From Mycoplasmopsis bovirhinis (GTDB lineage: Bacteria; Bacillota_I; Bacilli_A; Mycoplasmatales; Metamycoplasmataceae): a stretch of 64,000 nt of DNA. The notes under the pieces are model-generated. The model made no database searches, was not told where the DNA came from, and was given only the letters and a program-made list of their open reading frames with translations. Both the position numbers and the translations under genes were made by a program. Within the stretch, counting starts at the first letter, position 1, and every line of letters starts with the position of its first letter. The stretch spans positions 62,001 through 126,000 of the forward strand of contig NZ_LR214972.1 in NCBI RefSeq assembly GCF_900660515.1, in the 5' to 3' direction. Shown here one piece after another: positions 22,984 through 35,100 of the stretch.

Positions 22984-24486
22984 AAAAAATTAATTTAAAT
23001 ATAATTCTTAATACTACAAGTTTCATAACTTTTTACTTCCAATATATATATATATATATAATTAGTATGAAAACATAAATTTATTTATTTTAAATTTAAT
23101 TACATAAATATATACAACAATTCATTATGGAGGTAAAAATAATGAAATTACGTAAATTTACACTTATAACAACAAATATTTTAACAATTACAACCTTAGG
23201 GGCTGTAAGTTGTACTTCACAGCAAAAACCAAAAGATCCTGAGCCTACGCCTCAACCTGATCCTAATGTTACAGCTGCAAATAGTTTTAAAACAACTCAC
23301 TCCGAAGTTTTAAATAAAACTATAAGTAATATAACTTTACCTGATGAAGCTAAGGTTACAGCTGCTTTAAATGCCTATAACTCATTACAGCAAGCTGTTA
23401 AAAATAATTTAACAAGCCAAAAAACCTTATTAGATAATTTAAATGCTAAGATTTTGGAGCTTAAACAAGCACAAAACAAACCAGCTCCAGCACCTGCTCC
23501 TGATCAAACTGAAGCAGCAGCTAATAATTTTAAAAATACTCATGCTACTGTTTTAGCTAAAACAGTAGATACTCTTGCATTAGAGGATGAAACTAATGTT
23601 AATAATGCTTTAAATGCATTTAATAATCTTGAACAAAATGTTAAAGATAAATTAACTAGTGAAAAAACATTATTAAATCAACTAGTTGCAAAAATTGCTG
23701 ATCTAAAAGAGCAAACTCAAAATAATCAAGGAACTGGTGAAGCTGAGCAACCACAAAGAAACACAGGACCTAACTTTGGTGGTACTGATCAATTTGGTGG
23801 TGATCCAGCAAATCCTGTGACATTAAATTTATTTGAATTTAGTGAAGCTGATGACTTAGGAGCTAGATTTGATAAATTATTAAAAGAATATTTAGCAAAA
23901 GATGCACAAAAGAATGACCAAAGATTAAAACAAATGCAAATTTATGGTCCTAATAATGAAACAAACCAACAAGTATACCTTTCAATCCAAGGATCAGGTG
24001 GTAAACCTGAGACAGCTCTTTTAAAACTAAAAGAAACTTTTGAAGTAGCAAAACTTGAAGGAACAGTTAATAATCAAAAGAAAAGATTTATAGCAGAATT
24101 TAATACTGAAACTAGAGTGTTAAAAATCAAATATAAATATGATAATAAAGAATACTATGATTCATTAACTATTCCTGCTGCTAAGCCTGCAGCGCCTTCT
24201 CAAGATACGCAAAATAACCAAGAAACTCAGGTTCCTAAAGGAACTACTCCTTCAAATGACAGCACAAACCAACAAGGTAGCTCAAGTCAGCCAGGAACTA
24301 CAACTACTCCTTCAACAGAGCAACCAAAAGAAGAAGAGAACAAAAGTACTGAAACTCAAAATCCTGATGCAAACAATACCCAAAATAATGGAGGAACATC
24401 AGGAGGAAATACTGATGGAAATACACAAGTAACTCAAAACAAGGAAAATACTCAAAGTGATGCTAATACTGAATCTGGTTCATCAA
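22984..24486 (+). repeat. Long direct repeat, copy 1 (promoter plus 5' part of variable lipoprotein)
   Basis: These about 1.5 kb are almost identical to 42929-44434. The match covers about 150 bp of upstream DNA, the promoter, the ribosome site and the first roughly 445 codons. It stops abruptly within the codons for Ser-Ser in the linker; downstream the two genes are only distantly similar. A handful of substitutions and one 3-nt indel separate the copies. Confidence 0.9.
23033..23062 (+). promoter_or_regulatory. Promoter with (AT)9 in the -35/-10 spacer
   Basis: TTACTT (23033-23038) and TATAAT (23057-23062) are separated by 18 nt made mostly of an AT dinucleotide run, (AT)9 at 23042-23059. 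The start codon lies 79 nt further on. Change in the AT copy number would alter spacer length in steps of 2 nt. The same arrangement is present in copy 2. Confidence 0.55.
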
Positions 24487-25016
24487 CCCAAGCAGATGCT
24501 CCAGATCAATCTGGAACAGCTAGCAACTTAGATAATTCAAAAAGTAATAGTACTGAACAAGTAGCTCAAACAACAAGCGAAGATGCTAGTGCTAATAATC
24601 AAGAAAAAAATAAATCTACTCAAACAACAAAAGAAGCTGAACAAAAATTAGTTGACACACAACTTAAATTTGAATCACTCACAGTAATAAAAGATACAAA
24701 TAAAAGATATATAATCTTCAATGTAACTTCATCTAAAGATCTTTATGAAAAAATTAAAGATAAGGATTTTAAATACATATTAAATAAAGGAAATTTGGAA
24801 GCTGATGATACTACAAATGGTTCAAATTTAAAAACGAGAAAATTATCTGAAAGTAATGGTAAAGTAACTTTCCAAATTTTTCCAGGTTACCCTTGGGAAG
24901 ATGGAACATACACATTAACTAACCTTTTTGATATAAAAGAATCTAATTATAATTTATTAAATAAGAATTATAAATTTACTCTTACTAGTGATAATGTTGT
25001 AATGGACAGTAATTAA
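23142..25016 (+). CDS. Variable surface lipoprotein, copy 1
   Basis: The 624-residue product starts at ATG 23142, because GGAGG at 23129-23133 is its ribosome site; the ATG at 23127 overlaps that site. The signal peptide ends at lipobox AVSC. Two tandem helical repeats of about 70 residues follow (NSFKTTHSEVLNK... and NNFKNTHATVLAK..., each ending in Leu-rich LLDNLNAKILELK or LLNQLVAKIADLK). Next come a globular segment with FGGTDQFGGDPANPVTLNLF, a long Thr/Ser/Gln/Asn-rich linker and a C-terminal domain starting near FESLTVIKDT. The whole gene contains no UGA codon. A second copy at 43087 shares the first 70 percent. Probable antigen or adhesin, by inference only. Confidence 0.85.
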   Translation: MKLRKFTLITTNILTITTLGAVSCTSQQKPKDPEPTPQPDPNVTAANSFKTTHSEVLNKTISNITLPDEAKVTAALNAYNSLQQAVKNNLTSQKTLLDNLNAKILELKQAQNKPAPAPAPDQTEAAANNFKNTHATVLAKTVDTLALEDETNVNNALNAFNNLEQNVKDKLTSEKTLLNQLVAKIADLKEQTQNNQGTGEAEQPQRNTGPNFGGTDQFGGDPANPVTLNLFEFSEADDLGARFDKLLKEYLAKDAQKNDQRLKQMQIYGPNNETNQQVYLSIQGSGGKPETALLKLKETFEVAKLEGTVNNQKKRFIAEFNTETRVLKIKYKYDNKEYYDSLTIPAAKPAAPSQDTQNNQETQVPKGTTPSNDSTNQQGSSSQPGTTTTPSTEQPKEEENKSTETQNPDANNTQNNGGTSGGNTDGNTQVTQNKENTQSDANTESGSSTQADAPDQSGTASNLDNSKSNSTEQVAQTTSEDASANNQEKNKSTQTTKEAEQKLVDTQLKFESLTVIKDTNKRYIIFNVTSSKDLYEKIKDKDFKYILNKGNLEADDTTNGSNLKTRKLSESNGKVTFQIFPGYPWEDGTYTLTNLFDIKESNYNLLNKNYKFTLTSDNVVMDSN

Positions 25017-25054
25017 AAAACTAAGTATTTTAATTAAAAAGAAAACTAGACAGA

Positions 25055-25080
25055 AAAGTTAACATGAAAATGTTAACTTT
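25055..25080 (+). terminator. Terminator after variable lipoprotein copy 1
   Basis: AAAGTTAACAT (25055-25065) and ATGTTAACTTT (25070-25080) form a perfect 11-bp stem with loop GAAA, followed by a T run. Confidence 0.85.
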
Positions 25081-25128
25081 TTTTGTTGTCATTCATTGGT
25101 ACCAAAGAAAAAAAATTGAAAAGAAAAT

Positions 25129-25643
25129 ATGAAAAGACATTTAAAGAAAGAAGAATTTGTAAAAATATATGAAGAATACCAAAAATGAGGTTTACCAGGT
25201 GCTTTTTTGACTATTTACCAAGTATCACCAGAAAAAAACATTCAGATGATTTGTTGCAAATAACCAAAAGATATTATGAAATTACCAACGAATTACCTAA
25301 AAGTAAGAAAGTTATTGAATCTAAAAACTTTACATAAGTTATATTAAACTTTCAAAAGTTATTGCCATTTCTAGGCAAACAATTTTTAAAATTCAAAAAA
25401 ATTAAAACTGTACAAAAACTCTAAATATAGTGATGTAATTGAAAAATCATTTGCAGAAACAAAGTCAAGATACGGAAGGTTAAAACTAAGGTTTATATAT
25501 CTCAAAAATATAAAATAGATATAAATAAACGTTCTTTAGGGAGGTATATTAATCTTTTAGGGCTAAAATGCTTTGTTTACTTAATTAGTTTATTTTATTT
25601 ACAATTAAATTCATTTTTATGCTTAAATAATTTTACTAGGTAA
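25129..25643 (+). pseudogene. Decayed IS3-like transposase fragments
   Basis: Short broken reading frames on the plus strand look like remains of a transposase. The first opens MKRHLKKEEFVKIYEEYQKW (UGA as Trp) and continues after a frameshift as HSDDLLQITKRYYEIT. After several stops, the segment around 25440-25643 reads KSFAETKSRYGRLKLRF, shifts frame, and continues INKRSLGRYINLLGLKC. The pattern of a tyrosine-glycine-arginine turn followed by an N-K-R-x-x-x-R-x-M/I-x-x-x-G-L-K-C helix is typical of the HTH region at the start of OrfB in IS3-family elements. No terminal inverted repeats were found by eye. It is clearly non-functional. Confidence 0.5.
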
Positions 25644-25672
25644 TGAAGCCAGTTTTGGAATTTTTAGATTTG

Positions 25673-25872
25673 TTATTCTAGATTAGTTGTGGTCTTTAGT
25701 TCTTCAGTTAAAGTTTCAAGTTTTGTAAATTCTTCATAATTTAGTTTTTAAAGCTTTCATAAAGAACATAATATGATTTATATTCATTGAAAGAAAAAGA
25801 ATTAATTTTTCAAAGCCTTTTTAATACACTTAAAAGCATATGTGGAAATCTTTCAAATTGCTCTAAGTTCAT
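25673..25872 (-). pseudogene. Short decayed coding remnant, unknown
   Basis: On the minus strand an ATG at 25872 opens NLEQFERFPHMLLSVLKRLW, with codon-like composition and UGA as Trp. It runs about 43 codons to a TAA, after which one frame shift restores YEEFTKLETLTEELKTT and a stop at 25673. This looks like the tail of a broken gene lying beside the transposase remains. I do not recognise it. The sequence from 25874 to about 26087 shows nothing further. Confidence 0.3.
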
Positions 25873-26087
25873 TTTATGTTTTAGATTGTGAGTAATATGG
25901 TTTATTTACTAGATTATTACGTAAACTTATGATAAGCAGATTAAGGTTAGCAGTTGTTAAATATATAGTATAAAATAAGTTTTCAATATTTATGTTTGAT
26001 CATTGTTTAATATGATTTATTAAATAGTATTTATAATAAATAAATTATCGAATAAAAGATTCTAACTACCAGTTAAAATTTAAATAA

Positions 26088-26147
26088 AAAAATATTTGGA
26101 TTATTTAACTATGGCAAATTTTGCTATGTTTTTATCCAAATATTTTT
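26088..26147 (-). terminator. Long hairpin terminator of the giant lipoprotein gene
   Basis: AAAAATATTTGGAT (26088-26101) pairs with ATCCAAATATTTTT (26134-26147). The enclosed loop holds a second inverted repeat around ATGGCAAA/TTTGCTAT. It begins 4 nt after the stop of the 10-kb gene on the minus strand, and ends in a T-rich run. Confidence 0.7.
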
Positions 26148-26151
26148 AATT

Positions 26152-29100
26152 TTAACGTTTAACTAAGTATCCATCTCTTAACGAATCAAGCAAGACATCA
26201 GTCATTGTTCTGGCTGAATAACGGTCAATATTATTTTCGCGGTAATAAATATAGGCTAAAAGTTGGTCTGATCAATAATTACTATATTTAGTAAATGCAC
26301 TACGATTACCAATTATAAAATCAGTATTATAACCATTTCAATTTCCACCAATTGCATTTTTTTGTTTCATGGTTAATTTGTTATATCTTTCACGATAATG
26401 GCTAACTGCATCATTAAAGGCATATTCTAATGATCAAACTACAGCTTGTACTCCATCAAGTCCGATATTTCAGAATGAACCACCTAAATTAGCTTTATCT
26501 TTTAAGAATCAAAGTAATAAAGTTGTAAGTCTATAAGCTGCATGATATTCATCATTTGCTTTAGGATTATTAACATTATAAATATTATTTGATACTTTTA
26601 AAACCATTTGCCTAAAAATTGGTCGATAAATTATTTTTAAAATATCAGCAATACGGTGACGAACACTTAAAATACTAATATCTTGGTATAAACCATATCC
26701 TTCATCAGCGCTTACAGGCGGCTCAGGAGAAGGACTTGGACTAGGGCTTGGAGCTGGTGTAGCTCCACCTCCGCCTGAGCTACCACCAGAAGCAGGTTTT
26801 TTCAAGAAAGTATTATAAACCATTGAATAAATACCAGTCATTGCGCTTCTACTACTTGCACTAAATAATCTATTAATAAACATTACATAATCTGAATCAC
26901 CTAAACTATCAATCATAGCTTTAAAGAAATTAACGTTATTAAAGATTTTACTTAATTGAATACTCTTATAATCATTTGTTAAAATAAAGTGGAATGCTCC
27001 ATCTGTAATTGCACGGATAATAAGTGAGGGATCATCTCGTTTAACTTGAGAAAAATCAATCGTCTTAATTCGCTCATAAATTTTATCAATCATAGCTTTT
27101 AATTCATTTCGATCAGCTAAGAACTTAAAGAAGTTATTAACCATAGTATTAACCATAGTTACATCTGAACCAGTAAAATTAAGCATGATTTGTGAATCTC
27201 TAAATTTAGAAATTAATACTTGAGCTATTCCTTGAGTTAATCTTGCATCAGGATTTTTAAGAGTTGTTTTAATTCAATTATAAAAATTATCTTTTAACTT
27301 AGTTGATGTTGCCTCATTTGTGCGAAGTAAAGTATTAAGAGCTGTTAATCAACTATTATTTTTTTGGTATTCATTAATTCTAGTAATAAAATCACTAATT
27401 GAAGTATTTAATGCTTGACGTAAATCTGGATTATTAACAGCAAGCATTAACATATCTTTAACTAAATTAATATCTATTTCAGGGTAATTACTTACAATTA
27501 AATTAGCTAAGCCAAGTTCATCAATTACAGCTCTAATTTTATTTTTATCATTAATAAAATTATTAATTGCATCAGTGAAAAATTCAATAATCAACCTTGA
27601 ATTAGTTTGAATTAACTGATCATTTAATAATTTTTTAACAGTACTAAAATCTGTTAATTTTAAATTAGAACTAAGTTCACTTGCAACAATGCTTGGAATT
27701 TGTTTTAAATTATTGGATCTTGAAATAGTGTTAAAGATACTTCTTAAAGCATTTTGGAAGAGTTCTTGGCGAGCTAAAAAGTCTCCAAAACCTTTGCTAA
27801 GATTTAATTTTAAAGTATTAGTATTATTTGTAGCCCTGATATTTAAAAATTTAATTGCTTTATCAAAGATCTCAATAATAGCTTTTTGTGCATTAGGCTT
27901 TTTAAATCCATTTTTAAGAATTTCAATAATTCGAGTTTGGAATGATTGTTTATTTTGCTCACTAGCAAAGTATACTTTAAAAATTTGCACTAAGCTAGTA
28001 ACATTGGTAAACTGTGATTTATTATTTACAATGTAAATGAAAATTTCACTTACTAAATCTTTAATAGCTTTAGGATCTAAAATATCATCAATAATAGCAC
28101 TAAATTGATTTTTTTCAATTAAATTACGGGTAATAAATGTTGTTGAAGATTCAGGAAGCATACTTCAAGTTAATTCCCCAATTTTAACTTCTTTAATTAA
28201 TAATAAAGTGGCATTTTCAATAACTTTAATTAAATCTAGTTTACTTAATTCAAATGCTGAATTATTTAAAATATCTCTAAAGATTTTAGCAGCTTGACTA
28301 TCAAAATCATTTCGCTGAACAAAGTTTGAAACAGTTTTTAATAGACTATTTAAGATATTTTCAAAACTAAGTGAAGTTTTTGAAACCTTGAGCTCATTAA
28401 TTAAATCTGTAGCTAAATTATCAGAAATTTTTAAAGTATTATTAATAATTGTTGCAATTGGGAATGAATTTTTAACAAAGGTTTCAGGATTTGAAACTTG
28501 TTTAAAAATATCACGATATTTAGTTGCATTAATTTCTGTTGTGATTACTTTTGCAACGACATTTTGGAAATTATCACTTGATAAAAGTTTATTAATTACT
28601 AATTTAATTAAATCAATTGTATTAGATGAAACACTAGCTTGGTTTAATAATTTATTAAATAAATCTCAAAAATCACTAGCAGTTTTAAAACTATTTCAAT
28701 TATTTAAAAGCAAACTAAATAAACTTTTGACTTTAATTGAGATTTGAGAATCTTGTAGAATTAATTTTAAAATGCTTTCTAAATCATTAGTTTGGAGGTT
28801 GTATTTGCTCAATAAACTTCCTTGAGTTAATGAATTAGATAAATCTTTAATTAATTCATTATTTTGACTTACTTGGCTATAAACATTATTAAAAATTAAT
28901 TTTAAATCATTTAAGTTTTGTGTTAAAGACTCAAAATGAATAAAGAATTTTTTATAAATGTTGTAAGAACTTAAATTAAGCTCGCTAAATAATCAATCAG
29001 TTGTTTTTTGAGTTACAGCTTCAATATTATTTGAAGTAGTAATAAACTCAAAAACTTTAGTAAATAAGTTAGGCAAGATATTAATATCTTTTAAATAGTT

Positions 29101-32100
29101 ACCAAGATTATTAAGTAAACTTGTAACTAAATTAGCTTTATTAATACCATTTAAACTAATTTTAAAGTTTCTTGCTAAATTATCAATTAATCTTAAAACT
29201 AGTTCCGTAGATTTAGGGTTATTTTGCAATGAATTAATAAAATTAGTTAAAAGGGTTGTTAAAGCATTTTTGATATTTGGTTTAGCAAGTAAGTTTTTAA
29301 TTAAATCATAATAATTATTAGTATGAGATAACCAAGAAGTATCATTAATAAGTTCAGGAACAATAGCAGTTACTGCATTATTTAAAGTATTATTGTTTAA
29401 AACAATTTCAGCAATTAATTTTAAACTTGTTTTATCAACAATAGTTAAAATTGAGCTATTTTGATCTAGAGCATCAATTGTTTTAAAAGCAATTTCTTGA
29501 ATAACATTTTTATTTTTTAAACCAATTAATAATTGTGAAAGGATCTTTGCTAAAGTCTCTTTATCATTTCTAAAAATATCTAGATTTAGAAGTTTATCAA
29601 CAAATTCTTTTGGATTATTAGTTAATTTTTGTTGAATAATTAGTGTAACATCATTACTAATTGAGCTAAGTTGAGCAAGCATTTTATCAAGCGATGTTTG
29701 GTTGCTTGCTACTTTTAATTTTTCAAAGAATTTATCAATAATTGGTTTAATAATCTCAGTTGTATTTAAAATAGTATTTAAATTATTACTAATATTAGTA
29801 ATTAAATTATTGATTCTAGTGTCATTAACTTGCACACCATATGTGCTTAAGGTACGAATTAAAAAGTCTTTAATAACTGTTTTAACTGCACTTGAATTAA
29901 CTAATAAATCTTGGATTAAGCCATTAACATCAGTTTCAAGTTGACTAACATTAACTAAACTTAAAAGTTTTTTTAGAACATCAAAATATGAAGTTACATC
30001 TTTAAATTCATTAATTTTAGTAATAAAGTTATAAACTGTATTTTGCAAGATTGATTTAAAATGAGTGTTTGAAGCAATATAGTTAACTAGAAGTTTAAAT
30101 GAATTAATTGGGATAAATTGTTCAAGTGTTATTTTAGTGCTTGCAGGTAAGGAATCAATTAAATTATTAAATGTTCCTTGTGCATTTAAAATGTCAATGA
30201 TATTAGCTAAAAGTTTAGTTAAATCATCTTTATTTTCTGCAAATAATTTTGAATTTGCTAATTCTTTAATTAATGTTATAACTTTAGTTTCTTTGGTTTG
30301 TGAATCACCAAATTGACTTTGGAGTGCTCCTAAAATTATGTTACCAAGTGAACTAAAATCAAGTTGATAGCCATAATTTTTCAGAGCATCAAAAATAGTA
30401 TTAAAAATTAAACTACTGAAATTTAAATGTTTATCAATTATTTCATAAACATCAATAACATTGGTAACGATACGTTCTTTATTTGTTATACCTTTAAAAT
30501 ATTGTTCAAAACTTTGATTATTAAGAGTAGAAGTTAAAAACTTTTTAAGTCAATTTTTAAATTTACCATTTAAAACTAGGTCTTTAATAAATTTAGTGAG
30601 TGGATCTTGCAATGTAGTTTTTAAACTTGGAATACTAAAAATAGCTTTAACTAAATCATTGTAACTTGTTGCTTTTTGCAATGATTCTAAATTATCTAAA
30701 GTAGTATTAACAAAAAGTTTTAAAATGTTTTTAAATTCATCTTTTGCTAAAAGTTCGCTGAAGGCATTTTTTAGATTATCATTAATACCTAAGCCGCCAA
30801 AAATACTAATATTAACATTAGCCAAAAGATTGCTTAAATTATCTTTAATAAGAAATTTAGCAATTAATTTTTCAATTATATGTTTAACAAGTTCTCTTTC
30901 TTTAGTTAAGAAATCAGAGCTAATAATTGCTTTAACAAAATCATATTCACTTAAATTAAGTGCTTTTGTTAAATTATCAATTAAAGTAGTTTTTAATGAT
31001 TCAAGTGATGTTATATTTTTAAGTTGCTGGTAACTAAAATCTAGCAATTTTTGAATTAACGAAACATTTGAATTATAATAAATAATATCTAAAATAAATT
31101 TTTTTAAATTATTAAATTGATTAGCTGTTATTTTCTTAGTTGAATCCAGAATTTGATTTTCAACTAAGAAATTATTAATTGGTTCTAATAATAGTTGCGA
31201 ATTATTAATTAATTCTAAGCTAAAAAATTCAATTACTTTAAAAAAGTAAGTTTTATTTTGTTTAATTACATTTGAATTAGTTGTAATGTATCTAATAATT
31301 TGATCAACTTTATTTGTTAAATCACCAAAAAGATTAGAAGCTAAATTACTAATACTTAGTTTATTTATAATATCAGCTAAATTTTGGTTATTAGCATCAG
31401 ATAAAGAATTAACTATAAATTCAATTAATTTAGTATTTAAAGTAGCGAATTTATCAATTTCAAAATAATCTTTAATTAAGTTTTTAAGAAAAGCTTCTGT
31501 AGTAACTTGTTTATAAATTTGAGGATATTTATGTTTAATTACTTGACTTAAAACTTCAACTATCGAATTAGCTCATGGCTCTGTATTTATGTTGTTTAAG
31601 ATAGTTTCTAATAAAGTTTTTAATTTAGTTTTATCTAAAGTTTTAATTACTTTAAAAACTAAATCATTTAAGGAAGCAATGTTGCTTAATTCATTGTTAT
31701 TATTTAAAATACTTTCAGTTAGTTCAAACAAGTTTGATTTAAATTGTGAGTCATTTAAAACTATGTTTAATAGGTCCGTTAAATCACTTAAATTAAGATA
31801 ACTGTCAAGTCCAACTTTTACATTTGCAGGCAAGAATGCTTCAAATAAATTTTGAAGCTTATTTTTATCTGCTACAAAATAGTTATATATATTTTTAAAA
31901 ACTTGTAAAAGAGCGACTTTATTTTGGTTGATATAATTTTGATTTAAATTTTTAATGATTCTAAGAATATTAGTTTCAAGTTTATTACCACTAAATTCAC
32001 TAAATAATTCATTTGTGAAATAACTTAATAAAGTATTTAAATCACTAAAATCACCTTGGACAAATTGATTTAATGCACTAAAGAAATGCTTAATTAAATT

Positions 32101-35100
32101 TAAATTTTGTAATTCACTTATAAAAGTATCATAAGTATTGCTTAAAAACTCCGCTTTATTTTGTACATTTTCTAAGATTCAACTATATTCTTCATTTGTT
32201 AAAATTGAATCAAGTAAACCAAGAACTATTTTTTTAATTCCTGGATCTTGATGCACAATTTTAACAAAATTATTAATATCTTCACCTAAAGCACTTAAAT
32301 TACTTTGGTTGTTTAAAATAATTTTTAAAGCACCAACCACTGAATTAGCTTGCTTTAATTCATCTAGTTTATCAAATAATAAATCAATTGCTTTATTTAA
32401 AACATTGTGAAATGATTCATTATTATAAATTAATGAAATTGTTTGATTTAGCTCTGTTTTAATTAAATTGTAAGGTAGTTTTTCAGGTAATAAACTTTCA
32501 ATTAATTTTGGAAATTCAGGAGATTTTATTTTAGTTAAGAAGTCTTTTAAAAATTCTTTCAATAAATCTTTGTTTTGGCTAAAAATTGGTGAACTTAAAA
32601 TAATCTTATAAAGATTTAAATCTTTTAGATCAAAGAAAACTTTAAATTTATCTAATAAGTTAGTTGTAATTTGATCTAAATTATTAACTTCACTTAAACT
32701 ATTAAAAATTAAATTAAAGAATTCTTGATATTTATTGGTTTGATTTAAAACATGCTTAACACTTGGGATAATTGCATGAATTAAAGACTCATATTTTGTA
32801 TCAATAGCATAAAAAGTATCTTTGGAAATTTCGATTAAAGTTTTAGCTAAGGTTTTATTTAATGATAATTCTTGAAATATCTCGCTAGTAAGGTTTTTTA
32901 AACTAGTTTTAATTAATGCTTTAACATCGCTTTTAACTAATAAAGCATTAATTAAAGAATTAGTATCATTAACTTTATCAATTAAGCTTTGATCTTTAAT
33001 TACTATTTTAATTGCATTATAAATAATATTTTTAGTTTCATTATTATTTAAAATCGCCACAAATAACTTAGTGATTTCTTCTTGGTCTAAATATTTTGCA
33101 ACATTTAAATTAGTCAATAAACTTGGTAAGTTATCATTAACTAAGTTAACCAATAATCCTTTAGAATTTAAATCAACATAAACTAATTTAGCGATTGTTC
33201 CAATAAATTCAGCATTATTTTTAACATAGTCTTTATTAAGAAGTTTTTTAACTAAAACAATTGGGTTAGCAATTCTTTCTTTCACTACACTAAGAAGTTT
33301 ATTCGGTAAGCCTTTTAAGGCATTTAAAATATCAGGATTATTTTTAATTTCTTTTAAGTAACTAAAGAAAGCGTTAATTAAGGGTTCAAGTAAGTTAATC
33401 TCATTTATAATAGGATTTAGATCATTAATAAAAGTATTAATAAAAGTATGATCACTTGCTGTTAAGGCAATGTTAGAAGAAGCAACATAATTAGTTAATG
33501 AACTAGTTAAAAACTTTTTAAATTGACTTGAATTACGAATTGAATTAATTAAAGTAATTATATTTTGATTTGCTTTATCTAAATCAAAATTACTAATTAT
33601 TTTTAAAACAACTTCATTTAAACTTTGAACATTTTTAAAACTTTCATAATTTTTAATTGTAGAATCAACTGCTGCTAATAATAATTCTTTTGTTTCATTA
33701 CTATTTAAGACAAAAGAAAGTAAGTTATTTAAGTCTTCTTTGTTTAAATACCTGCTAATATTGTCATCAGAACGAATTACATTAGTTAACATTTCACTTA
33801 ATGAACTAATATTTTGTGAATCTAATATATTATGTAAAAGTTGTGACAATAATTCTTGGTGGTTAGTAATTAATTTTGAACTTGCTAAATGCTTAATAAA
33901 TTTAACTAAACTTGCTTCAGGATCTTTATCAAAAAAGATTGTTTTAACTGAATCACTTAATGCTTGAGACACAACTTGAGTAATATTCCCAAGTCCTTTA
34001 GTGGCTAAATTATTTAAAATATGGTATAAAACATTATCAACAATTTTAAATTCAGTATTTAAAATTTGACTAAGTTCAAACCCATCAATAGTCGCTTTTT
34101 TAATATGGTCTTTAGTTATATTTTTAGTTAAATTAGCATTCTCGAGCAAGTTATAAATTAAGTTAGTAACTAAGTCTTGAACAGCTGGGTTTTGAACAAT
34201 ATATTTAAAATTATTATTAATTAAAGTTGATAATTCTTGGTTATTGGCTTCATTTGCTAAAAAACTATTTATAAATTGCGATAAATTAGTAAGATTGCTA
34301 AAATCTTGTGATCTATAAATAAAGATATCAATTAATTTTTCAATTAAATTACTAAATTCAGTTGAATTAAGGATATTAGCAAAAATATCACTTAAATCAT
34401 TTTTTTGAATTTTATAATCTTTTACTAAGTTATATACAGGCTCAGTTAATAAATTATTAATTGAAGTTTTATATATACTCAAAATATTTTTAACAATTGT
34501 TTTTAAAGCTTTTGAAAGTTCATTTTTATTATTAGTAACTAATTCACTTTTAGCAATTGAACTAATAATATAAGATAAATTATTTAAGGAGAAAATGTTA
34601 TTTGAAACAATTGTTTTTAAGGTTTCAAAATCTAAATTTTTCTCTTTAGTTGCTAAATCAATTTGTAATTGAATATTAGCTAAAATTTCAGCTATTTTAT
34701 CTGATCCTAAAATATCAGAAGCTAAACTAGCAAAAAGGGTATTTCCTTTATTTGATTTTTTATAAAGTATTTTTTTAAGAAGACCATCAGGATCAATTTG
34801 ATTGTAAATAGAATTATTAGTCAAAAAGTCTAAAACATCATTAATATAATAATCAAAAATATAAGCTAATTCTTTAAGACGTTGCACAAAGTTTAACGGA
34901 GTTCTTAAAACATCAATGGCATATTCGTAATCACTAGTTTTATTTAAATATTCATATGAACTATTGCCAAGAATCATTTGATCTTCAACGTTAACAGCAA
35001 TTTGATAACTAGCAGTGTTTGCATCAAGATTTAAATATTCTTGGTTAAAATCATAATTCTCATAATATTTTTTATTTAAATATGGCTTAGTAATTTTTAG

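Noticed and set aside
23127..23141. ATG at 23127 as the start of the variable lipoprotein
   Set aside because: This ATG overlaps the GGAGG ribosome site of the ATG at 23142, which gives a proper signal peptide; the same holds for copy 2.
28388..28747. Antisense proteins on the plus strand inside the giant gene (also near 27689, 29702, 30725, 33740)
   Set aside because: They are reverse-strand shadows of Leu/Asn/Ile-rich codons, with no ribosome sites.
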